Source of the DNA: Eumeta japonica
Lineage: Eukaryota; Arthropoda; Insecta; Lepidoptera; Psychidae
Reading direction: 5' to 3'
NCBI GenBank assembly: GCA_005406025.1
Contig: BGZK01001264.1
Span: 62,001 to 126,000 of the forward strand
Length of the DNA: 64,000 nt
The position numbers and the translations under genes are program-made. Below are positions 55,151 to 64,000 of the stretch, one piece after another (within the stretch, counting starts at the first letter, position 1; each line of letters opens with the position of its first letter). The notes below the pieces were generated by a model, which worked only from the letters and a program-made list of their open reading frames with translations, did no database searches and had not been told where the DNA came from.

Positions 55151-56489
55151 TGTCGTCTAGAAAATGAGTAGGCGTTTTTAGTAACGCGAGTTGTTAGCTT
55201 ATACTAAATCCGTTTACAGAAATCGTGTAAAATTAGCTTGCAATAATATGTACCGTATATCGAATACCTATAGTTGACGGTTTTTTTACTCTAAAAATTC
55301 GACATCAATTCTATATTAACTCTTATCTGAACTAATATTAAATATACATATACGGAAATCTATTCTAGTTTCGATTGGAATAGATTCAGAGAGAATACAT
55401 ATTTTAAAAACTTGAACGAATGTTAACAGTTATTTAGAAGAGGGGTGAATCCTTCGACAAGACTGAGACCACCTTGTACTTACGGTTCGCATCGACGCCG
55501 TGGAGCGGCGCTGTCGTCGGAATACGAAAACTTCTCATCGTGGGTACAACCGCAGCATAAACGACTTTTAGAGTTTAAGTAACATAGAGCGTTGAACTAA
55601 ACATTCTAAATGTTCCACTTCTTTCAGTGAAACGGCTTCATGTTCTTCCATTTGAAAGAACATGGAAAATTTATGAGCAGTTTCTCTTATTTTTTCTCTA
55701 CAAAAAAACGAATCTGTCTATTCATACCAGCGTTCCTCGAAAATCACCCGGGGTAAGTTTGGCGATTCATATGCATTGGCAGCGCTGTACTATTTCACGC
55801 TAACTCCAAAATTTTGTAAATCATATAGCTTATAAATTATGTTTTCCGAACAAAATTCTTTCAATTCTCCTCCGATTGCGATAAAATATGAGATACATAC
55901 AGACAATGATACGTTACAGGAACATGTGAGGCCAGATTATGAATTGCACGAATTACTTTTTCTGTTATATGAAAATAGCTTTAATATCGGCAGTGCTACC
56001 CCACAGCCAAATTCCATAGGACAAGACACTGTGCATGTGACTAACGTACTGCAGTTACTTGGAGTCAATAAAATGCAGTTTCGATATTTGTATAAAGTCT
56101 AATTTTAATAGCATAAATCGCAAAACTGAATTTGTCGGAAATTGAGACATATGTCGACCTCACTGTACACAAAAAGGTGAGTTTAAAACGCAAATATTGT
56201 TAAAATTGTCAAACTGTTAAATTTTAGAATATTTACGCATAATAATAGAATCGTGCTGTAGTCAACTTGGTTACAACACAAAAATGGGCCGAATCGGCCG
56301 AACCGAATCGAATGGGATGTGAAGTAACAGCAATCGCTTCCTCGTTTCGTACTATAAGTGAAAGTTCCGGTGCCCCCTTCCTCTCTATCATCCCACTCCC
56401 CCTCTATCAATCCTCCCCTTAGTCACTCCATTCCCTCTCCATCGATCTCCCGCCATCGTTCTCTATATATCTTATTCCTATACAAGAGA
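55151..56489. other. No firm gene; contains an unassigned 87-codon frame at 55839-56102
   Basis: The frame starts MFSEQNSFNSPPIAIKYEI and has mixed, protein-like composition (ENSFNIGSATPQPNSIGQD), but I recognise no family and see no splice sites that would extend it. 55490-55560 is GC-rich without an open frame. 56330-56480 is pyrimidine-rich (CCCCCTTCCTCTCTATCATC). Confidence 0.3.
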
Positions 56490-56605
56490 TCGGCGACGCA
56501 CCGATGATTCCTTTGAAGTTGTGAGTGTCTGTGGGCGCCGATGACCACCTACTCTCTGATAACTTGCAAGTTCGTTTACCCCCTCTTAAATGCTACAAAA
56601 AATAT
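56490..56605 (+). repeat. 3' tail of a jockey-like LINE
   Basis: GATTCCTTTGAAGTTGTGAG, TGTCTGTGGGCGCCGATGAC, then AAGTTCGTTTACCCCCTCTT and AAATGCTACAAAA. It aligns with 41290-41376 in the same orientation. Confidence 0.5.
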
Positions 56606-57959
56606 ATTTTTTCTCTCTCTAAGTAGTATATACAAATTTTTTTCCCCGCTTATCTTAAATAAGCACCCTGGAATATTTATTTTTAAATACAGTTACACAG
56701 CAGTTTTAAATATCTATAAATGTGATTAATTTCCTTCTTGCGATTCTAACAGTGTCCTAATTAAATAACCGATAAACTCAGAAATAAAAAACTTGACATA
56801 GAATAAATAAACAAATATGTTCGCACACAGAGACAGCATCTGGTGCCAAGCAAAGCAAGAGGCTTGTACTATGGGTATCATATAGTTAATAGAGTACATA
56901 CACATAAACATATATATATGTGTATGCAAATGCATACATATAATACATAAAAACACTCAGATACAAGACAAACATCAATTTTAATTCAATATTTGTTTTA
57001 TGCGGGAATCGAATAGACGTATAGACTACATGTAATACCCAAAAAATACTCCAGCAAAGCCACTATTACTACGGTAACAACCGAATCTTCAACATTTTTC
57101 CGTATTTCCTAAGTAATTTATGATACAATCGGTCCCTTCTCTTTCGTGAAAACAAGGCATCCCCTTTCCTTAGCCCAAAGCAAAAGTTTACACGCAATAG
57201 CACGAAACTTAAAAACTCTGCGAGGAAATGGGGGAATTCTATTAAATTACCACTACGCATGCTCAATTTAAGCTCTTATTGTATATTGTAAGAATAGTTA
57301 TGCATTTCTTTTATTGATTTGTTGTGATGTCTAAGTAGAAGATGGTGTGTATGAGTTTTATTTGAGGAAACAAAAACAGGTCGATTTTTAAAGTTGTTAC
57401 TGCTATCGGTGTTTAACTACTCTATATTTATTTTCCTTGAAAACATAGGCTGTGGCACTGTCATACGCTTAATGAGACAGTGAGTACACTAATTAAAAGA
57501 CAATCACATACCTACATACTCTGCCGCGGCGTGTGACCGCAAAATACGTGTGTGCCGTGCTTTTATTAAGGGTGTGCTGGAGTCATTACTAAAAACCTTT
57601 TTGTGCTGTATTTCTCAAAATTTGCTTGTTCTATTACTATAGTTTCTTTGGCAAAGTCGGTTTAAAAAACAAGGAGATTACGCCTACTTTCGAAAAGGCA
57701 CATGATAAATTCGGTACAAATTACTTTTAGAATAAATACCGCGTTAGAATAGCAAATTGTCAGTTTTTGTGCATTTTATTAAAGAAATAAGATGTAAGCA
57801 ATATTTTACGCTGCCGTTAAAAGCAATTTCTAAAAATCCCAGAACGGTTCTTTATTTAGTTCTTACACCTGTAATTGGAATATATCACAAGATGAAACAA
57901 TGCATTTACCTATTGTCGTAATATGCATCTGTGATGTAAATTATAGCCCGTCCGGAGAG
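56606..57959. other. No gene recognised
   Basis: AT-rich. The short minus frames (56726-56956 and 57069-57266) show no family resemblance. No repeats of note. Confidence 0.45.
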
Positions 57960-58030
57960 CCTATCAGGCTAAAAAACCGACCAAGTGCGTGTCGGGCCAC
58001 GCGGTGTACGGTTCTGTAGTTGCCCGTAGC
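57960..58030 (-). repeat. Fragment of the GGAACCCTA interspersed repeat family
   Basis: AAAAAACCGACCAAGTGCGT, GTCGGGCCACGCGGTGTACG and GTTCTGTAG are the reverse complement of the right end of the repeat at 53046-53796. Confidence 0.6.
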
Positions 58031-58242
58031 AATATACGAACTTTGAAGAGGGCTTGTTTTATACTATGAACCTATTAATTAAGTTTAAAGGCATATGACG
58101 TCTAAAAACGGGCCCGCATAGGCCAAGCATTAAGAATGCTATAATTTTATATGGTTAATAAACTTGTATTTACTACCTATTTTAACAACCAACAACGTTA
58201 TCGAGGTAATTTTGAATGGGATTGGTACATCCTATTTAAAAT

Positions 58243-58288
58243 TACTTAGAGAAGTAGAAGTAAAATTTGACTTCTGCTTCTCTAAGTA
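58243..58288. repeat. Near-perfect palindrome, 19-bp arms
   Basis: TACTTAGAGAAGTAGAAGT (58243-58261) and its complement (58270-58288) with one mismatch; loop AAAATTTG. Confidence 0.85.
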
Positions 58289-58754
58289 CATTTTATAAGT
58301 TGGTCCACTATAACTCATTACCTTGTAAAGCCTACTTTAATGTGATAGTTCCCCTTCTGACTTCATTATATGTACCACTGCCGCGAATTTTTTTTAGTAT
58401 CTAATAATAACAATTTAGGCAGCAGAGGGAACACTTGAATTTAACAAAAATTACAAATTTAAAGTTTAATAATATTTCGCAAACGGATCCCTAAATCGAA
58501 AAACGGTTTTCGCAGACCCGCATTGTTCTTGAATGAGCTATCCAACGATACGCCATGTCATGGGATAGACCACAAAAAGAATCATACCCACTTTACGTAT
58601 AGGAGAAATACTCCCAATTTTTTTTTAATTTTATTTTATGACTTGGTCGGCATGATTAATATATGTATGTATATATACCTAAATTACAGCTTTCTAGAAC
58701 TAAGAATCTCTTTGCTAACCTACGAACAGACGGGCAGACAAAGGAGACGAACAG

Positions 58755-58784
58755 AGGTGGCAAAACTATAAAGTTTTGCCACCT
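58755..58784. repeat. Perfect palindrome, 13-bp arms, 4-nt loop
   Basis: AGGTGGCAAAACT (58755-58767), ATAA, AGTTTTGCCACCT (58772-58784). Confidence 0.9.
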
Positions 58785-61700
58785 TTATCCGTGTGTTCAC
58801 TTATGGGTTCCTTGTTTATCCCTAAAAATGAATAGAATAAAACTTAATTAGATATGTGAAATATTAAAAAAAAATATTTTAATATTTATTATTATAGGTA
58901 TCTTATAAGTATTCTGTCGTCATTTTGTCACTAACACTTTAAGAATCCCATCTAAAATAACGACTCTATTTATTCATACCAATTGTAGCTTTCAAGATAT
59001 CGGTTCCTAAGTATGTGTCCATACAGATAATATTTTACAAGTCGTCCTCCCGGTGTGGAAGGGCCTTTATGAAGCCAAAAGCTGATTATTTTATGAGTAC
59101 GTTTCGCCGGGGAACGTTTTCCTACCGTGAAAATGAAAATTTATAACGAGCTTTTATACTTTCGTACAGGCAAAACATTACCGGAGATAACTATATATCT
59201 CATCTTTAACGTCGAGTAGGACAAGATTTCTCATCGTGTTAGTACTGTTGAAGGAAAGCTCTCTTATTTAGGGATTTTGAAAAAACTTAAAAGCGTCTAT
59301 TTATATAAAAATTGAGAGGTTTGTTGTTTGCAATTATGGTAATTTACTAGGATATATTAATTCGTTCTCAGTGTTGTATTATTTCTGTATTGTCACTAAT
59401 GTCATATTCACATTACGCTTAGAATTTAAAATTATCATGACGAAATACAAAAAAAAATATTTTTTTTGCAAACCACATGATAGTTTAGGCATAACGTTGA
59501 CATAACAATTTATTATCTTACGTATAGGAAAAAAAATCACAACTATTATCATCAGACTATACGAATTCTTTGTTTCACCTTTACGCTGCGCATCTCCTAG
59601 AAGAGTATATGTCATTCGCCAAGCTGGGCAGTCACATTCACTTATTGCAGATTACGTAGATTGCACTTTTAGGATACTAATTCCTCGATCGATCGTTGCT
59701 AGAAGGCTTTCTGAGTAAACGTCTGCTGAGAAAAGAACGAGAAGAAACTAGAGGAAATACCAAGTGAGGCGCACTCGATATTCGCACTATCCTTGCATAA
59801 TCCGTACGATAAGTATACTTGGTTTTATTTATTTTTTTATTGATTATATACATAATATTTTTTTGTACTAATAATGCATATTTAGCTCGGGAGCGCGACT
59901 GACGATTTTGCTGAAAACTTGTACTCTAATAAAGTTTACGTGAGGCTCCCCTGAAAAAATGCGATTAATTTTCTCCCGCGATACCAGTAGGCTTAACGTA
60001 ACGTACTCAACCACAGACGGTACTAAATGATAAATAATATGGCACTACGTGACATTATTAACGTGAGAGCCAGTAAAAGGTAAATTTTGCATGTTATGTA
60101 TGTATATTATGTATCTATTTACATATTGATTTTTGGAACTGACCATAAGCGATTTTTACAACATAAAAAACTCGAAAAATGTCGAGGAACGCTCAAGGTA
60201 CTAAATACCAAAGTACATATTTTATAAGTGGCAAAACCAGCAAAATTTTCATAGATCAAAATAATATATTTTTAGTTCACGCGTTTACAATGTTGCTAAA
60301 TTACAACTCAAAAGTGATAAAAACAATCTATTCGGGAATATATATACATATATCGTGTGAGAATAACAAAAGCTGTATTGCTTTTGTTAAATCTAGACTA
60401 TGGTAACATTTCCTCTGACTAGGTACTCCGCTGCGTTAAGACTAACCGAATCCAGTACAAAATCTAAATGTATTACATTCTGCGGTTGTAAACTCGAGGA
60501 CGGCGATGCACCCGGGAGCGATAAGCCGCGATTTCTGGCGAAGCGATTTTGGCGAAAATAAATTAGTGCGATCTTTCTGGCGCGGCGGGAAATAAAAGTT
60601 AGGATTGTTATTAAAGTTAAAATTATCGGCCGATGATCATTTTTAGGGTGAAGGCTTTTTTGGACTTGCGTCTACATAATTTGATTTTATAAATTTCGCT
60701 TACAAATGGCATTGTTTAAAAGTAATAATAGATGTAATCTCACCAACATTTTAAGCTATAGACTACATATACGTAAAAAAAATCATTTGTAGTGGTCAAA
60801 GATGAAATACAATAATTAAAAATGACGAAAAAAAAATAAATGTGATATGGCAAAAACGAATATATTCAAATCGGTATCTAGGCCTAGACAAAGCCATACG
60901 CAAAAAATAATATACATACATATGAACTTTCAACTGTATCATTTCGTACAACCCTTAAATATCAAACGAAGACAGCACTTACGGAACTCTAAAAGCTGAT
61001 GGACGCACAGTTACAAAGCAGGCTCGAGTGACAGCAACCGTGTTCCTCTGATGCCTGTCGGCTTTAAGACCCGAGACGATCGTTCTGAAATTTCGCTATT
61101 CCCAAAGCGGCTTCCCAAACAACAAGCCATTCCGTTGGCATAACTCGCAGGAGAAGCGGGCCGCGGCATCTCATTATCCGCCGTCCCCCGCCAGGAGGGC
61201 GGCGACCTCCAGAATTAGGCATGCTACGGAGGACCAACTGTGACCTATTTAGACGTCAACTCAGTTATGTAGCGTGGGAGTAGTCTAGACGGAACTTTCG
61301 AGAAGGAATTTCTATAACAAATTCAGTAGACGCTTGTGTTATTTAAGACTTTTTGTTATATAAACATTTTCTACTTCTTTTTGGACAGTGAATGTTAAAT
61401 AACGTTAGCCTATGACAAAAAAATACACCCTATAAAACTTGTATTTGAATTTTTTTTTCTACGATATTTGATATAGAGACTCTATATTACTCGTGCTATG
61501 ATGAAAATAAAATTAGCGGTCATTTCGTTTTTAGATGCTTTTCATTGCTGCTGTGGGAAATATACGCTTTCGGGGAAATCATTAATGAAGGAGTGAATGA
61601 TTATTCACCGATATGTAAATAATTAATTCATGTTTTAGAATTACGTGACAAAATGAAACAGGATTGAAAAAATACAAGATCATTTAATACTAAATATATT

Positions 61701-62305
61701 GGCACCTACAGCCCTATTCTTCATAATCCATCGAGACATAATGTTGATTTTGAATATCTACGATTGATAATATTTGGAAATCGGGTTTATTCTTATGGAT
61801 ATAGTTTAATTCAAAAAAATGTACATATTATGTGTACAATAAAATCTGTACTAAAATTTGTTAATTTTATAATAGCGATATATATGATTTTGATTTCCTG
61901 AAATGAATTTCATTCATACAATAAAAAAGAATCATAGATATTTCACATACAACAAGTTTCATGCATTAATCCAATATTTAACAAAATTTAGACGAAGTAC
62001 TAAAATGTTTTGTTTTAAATAATTTCAAACTGATGAATATTATCAAAATTGAAAGTGTTGAATGTCGTTTCATTCCAGAATTGTATTATAAAATTTTCTT
62101 GATTTCTAAAAGCAAGTCTCGTCGAACGATCTCTGTATTTCAATATTATCGAATAATTGCAAGCACAGAAAAATAGACCAGACTTATTTTCATATATAGG
62201 TAAATTAAATTTTACTATGGACAATTACCGCTAATTAAACACTAACCAGTTCGCACGTACATAGTTATTTTTTTATTAGAACACTTTCGTATACAATATT
62301 ATATA
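58785..62305. other. Long gene-less stretch with two GC-rich islands
   Basis: No ORF, splice-consistent segment or complete transposon was recognised. Two islands stand out: 60470-60620 (GAGGACGGCGATGCACCCGG, CTGGCGCGGCGGGAAATAAA) and 61010-61250 (GGGCCGCGGCATCTCATTAT, CCGCCAGGAGGGCGGCGACC). Both have stops in every frame, so they are not exons as they stand. They could be conserved non-coding elements or old repeats. Confidence 0.4.
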
Positions 62306-62365
62306 CTAGTTGGCCCGGCAGGCGTTGTTCTGCCCTTTCTTGCGGGCGACTTGCCCGTGTACTTA
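62306..62365 (+). repeat. Interspersed-repeat tail (ACTAGTTGGCCCGGCAGGCG)
   Basis: TATACTAGTTGGCCCGGCAG and GCGTTGTTCTGCCCTTTCTT closely resemble the ACTAGCTGACCCGGCAGACGTTGTTCTGCC tail of a common lepidopteran repeat. Non-coding; the minus frame over it is a by-product. Confidence 0.55.
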
Positions 62366-62467
62366 ACGCCCGCAGTCCCGTCAGCATAAATATACATTGA
62401 ATTTTTTTCATCTTTCGTACACATAATTGCTGTGATTGATAGTCAAACAAAAATTAAAATGTTAATC

Positions 62468-62494
62468 GAATGTGAATGTGAATGTGAATGTGAA
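62468..62494. repeat. (GAATGT)n short tandem repeat
   Basis: Four and a half copies of GAATGT. Confidence 0.9.
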
Positions 62495-62659
62495 AATGTT
62501 AATAGATATTATGAAAAGAATAGCGGATCGACAGCAGAACTGTCATTGATAGTCCAAAAAAATTAAACAAAAAAAAATATGTTCATCCGATCGCTACGAA
62601 ACTTCACAAAGTCACCCGCTAAGTATATCTGAAAAAAACTGTGTGTGTATAAGTGTACA

Positions 62660-63168
62660 GACGTAAGAAGTGAAACTTCTGTATGACATCATTTTTCGAA
62701 AAATGATTTACTATTTACAACTTCACAGAAATTGGTTGAATAAAGCTAAATTAGATAAAGTTTATGCAAAAGGCTTTTATTATCATAAACATGGATACAA
62801 AAATAATACAGTTATTTCACCTTTCTGCTACGAAGATTATAGCATTTCATTAATTATAATAGAATTATTATTATTATTGTTATTATATATTTTTGTAATT
62901 AATGGCTTAACTCACTGATATTTACAATCAAAAACTAAGGTTAACCTGAAATAACCTTAAAAAAAATAAATACCGTAATCACACCCACGTGTTGAATGTA
63001 TTAGAAAAAAGGTTTAATTACTTACTTCTGTTAGAAATCCACTGGAATTAATATAAATATCTTTTATTCTTTTTGCCAATAACTTTATAACATTTTTTTC
63101 GCTAATCACTTAATTGATATATTATTTTTCACGTCACTACTGAGTGTCAGAAATAGAAATGTTCAGAG
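62660..63168. other. Repeat-like segment with AAGAAGTGAAACTTCT word, no firm gene
   Basis: GTAAGAAGTGAAACTTCTGT (62664-62683) is echoed in inverted form by AAAGAAGTTTCACTTCAATT at 63603-63622. A 20-bp perfect palindrome is centred on TTTCGAAA (62688-62707). The 82-codon frame at 62670-62918 ends in a hydrophobic run (IIIELLLLLLLYIFV) and is not recognised. It may be the flank of a larger transposon with these words near both ends. Confidence 0.35.
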
Positions 63169-63366
63169 TTTCATGTAGGAGACTTGGTAATGGTATATGT
63201 ACCTAGAAGGGTGATAGGTAAAACTTTTCAATTAATGCGATGTTATAAAGGGCCACATAGAATTGTAGGAAAATTATCGAACGCTACATATAAAATCGAG
63301 TCACTCGATGAAAGAATGTGAGATATAGTTCATGTATATCGGTTGAAAAGGTTTCAACTTAGATAA
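63169..63366 (+). pseudogene. LTR-retrotransposon integrase C-terminus (Ty3/gypsy type), with internal stop
   Basis: The frame reads FHVGDLVMVYVPRRVIGKT, then FQLMRCYKGPHRIVGKLSN and ATYKIESLDERM, an in-frame TGA at about 63319, then DIVHVYRLKRFQLR and TAA at 63364-63366. The pattern GDLV.VY.P....K....Y.GP.R.V..LS...Y.IE..D....D.VHV.RLK is the C-terminal DNA-binding part of gypsy-type integrases. The integrase core and the rest of pol are absent upstream. The stop and truncation show it is a dead fragment. Confidence 0.7.
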
Positions 63367-63408
63367 TAGGAAAATGTAATATATACAAACTGTAAATAGA
63401 TCTAGGGT

Positions 63409-63715
63409 GTTGACAGAAAGTATATGTGACAAGTGGCCTTAGTAACAATTATGTTTATGCCACGATGACATTAATAACATTGAATAAATATGGCACGTAA
63501 CGGAAAAATGTTACCCAGAAATAAAGATGGCGCGTAACAGACAAAGAAGGCGCGTAACAGAAAAACGTTACATTGCTATAAAATTTCTCCCATACGCCGA
63601 TAAAGAAGTTTCACTTCAATTACCTGAAAAATTTATCAAAATTGGTCAAACCGTTTTGTTGTGCATAGGAAACGTACATACATACACACACATCAACTTT
63701 TGTATATATAGATAA
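63409..63715 (+). repeat. Possible LTR or repeat with three GGC(G/A)CGTAAC motifs
   Basis: Shortly after the integrase stop, CTAGGG precedes TGTTGACAGAAAG, which could be a polypurine tract followed by an LTR start (TG). Inside are AATAAA near 63483 and three spaced copies of TGGCACGTAACGG, TGGCGCGTAACAG and AGGCGCGTAACAG (63491-63560). No second LTR is present in the window, so the LTR reading is an inference. The 62-codon frame at 63527 is a by-product. Confidence 0.3.
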
Positions 63716-64000
63716 CCAAAATAAAAAGGTTTTTATTTATTTTGCAACAGTTTCAATTTTATTGATTTAAAAGATAATTTTACCAACCGCTATCTAAAAC
63801 ATTATCTAATATAGTAAGAGGAAAATAATACAATTACTAATTAACAAAATAATAAAAATAGGTACAATATTAATAATTAATTGATAACAACACATTGATA
63901 AAAGAAATTGATCACGATTATTACAAGCCACGTCGTTGACACCGTTAACGACGAGAAACTAATTTTGAGATATAGTTAAAAAGAACTAAAAAGTAATAAA
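63716..64000. other. No gene recognised
   Basis: AT-rich. No recognisable repeat or coding segment before the window end. Confidence 0.45.

Noticed and set aside
1..64000. A defence island, toxin system, biosynthetic cluster or other multi-gene system
   Set aside because: No cluster of adjacent intact genes exists; the window is insect DNA dominated by repeats with one partial spliced gene.

Overview
The window is AT-rich eukaryotic DNA and almost certainly comes from an insect, most likely a moth or butterfly. It contains Helitron and jockey-type LINE remnants, tRNA-derived SINEs, short 'mobile minisatellite' families ending in a tail resembling ACTAGCTTTTGCCCGCGG, and interspersed repeats with GACAGACAGACA tracts; I know all of these as typical of Lepidoptera. 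Genes are spliced and sparse, and there is no bacterial-type operon. All alignments were made by eye, so boundaries are approximate unless exact bases are quoted.

Layout. 1-9.9 kb: a Helitron helicase 3' part at the left edge, a MITE with 13-bp terminal inverted repeats, a fold-back repeat, a SINE, and two strong perfect palindromes. 9.9-36.8 kb: a 13-kb block present twice in direct orientation (9933-23001 and 23062-36816), joined by 60 bp carrying a perfect palindrome. The copies are nearly identical over most of their length. They differ by clustered 1-base homopolymer indels, by the number of 102-bp minisatellite units, by a roughly 590-bp insertion present only in the second copy, and by clear base-substitution divergence at the right end. 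This looks like two haplotypes placed in tandem by the assembler, or a recent duplication with poor consensus quality. 36.8-41.4 kb: a 16-unit 23/24-bp minisatellite, a decayed transposon-like gene and a LINE/SINE-like element.

42.3-44.5 kb holds the one convincing host gene: three consecutive plus-strand exons at the 3' end of a larger gene, with consistent splice phases, encoding an acidic Gly-rich segment, a short helical segment and a long low-complexity C-terminal region. A one-base frame disturbance near 44.09 kb makes the naive ORF run into the wrong C-terminus. I do not recognise the gene. 45-64 kb: a 229-aa minus-strand ORF, SINEs, a jockey-like RT remnant, twin perfect hairpins sharing a GGAT loop, a 4 x 105-bp tandem repeat, more mobile minisatellites, a single GC-rich exon-like segment at 52.5 kb, a degenerate 50-bp tandem array, and a Ty3/gypsy-type integrase C-terminus with an internal stop.

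No previously undescribed multi-gene system is evident. The points most worth checking are the tandem block, the set of perfect short-loop palindromes, the frame of the 3-exon gene, and the polymorphic insertion with its empty site.
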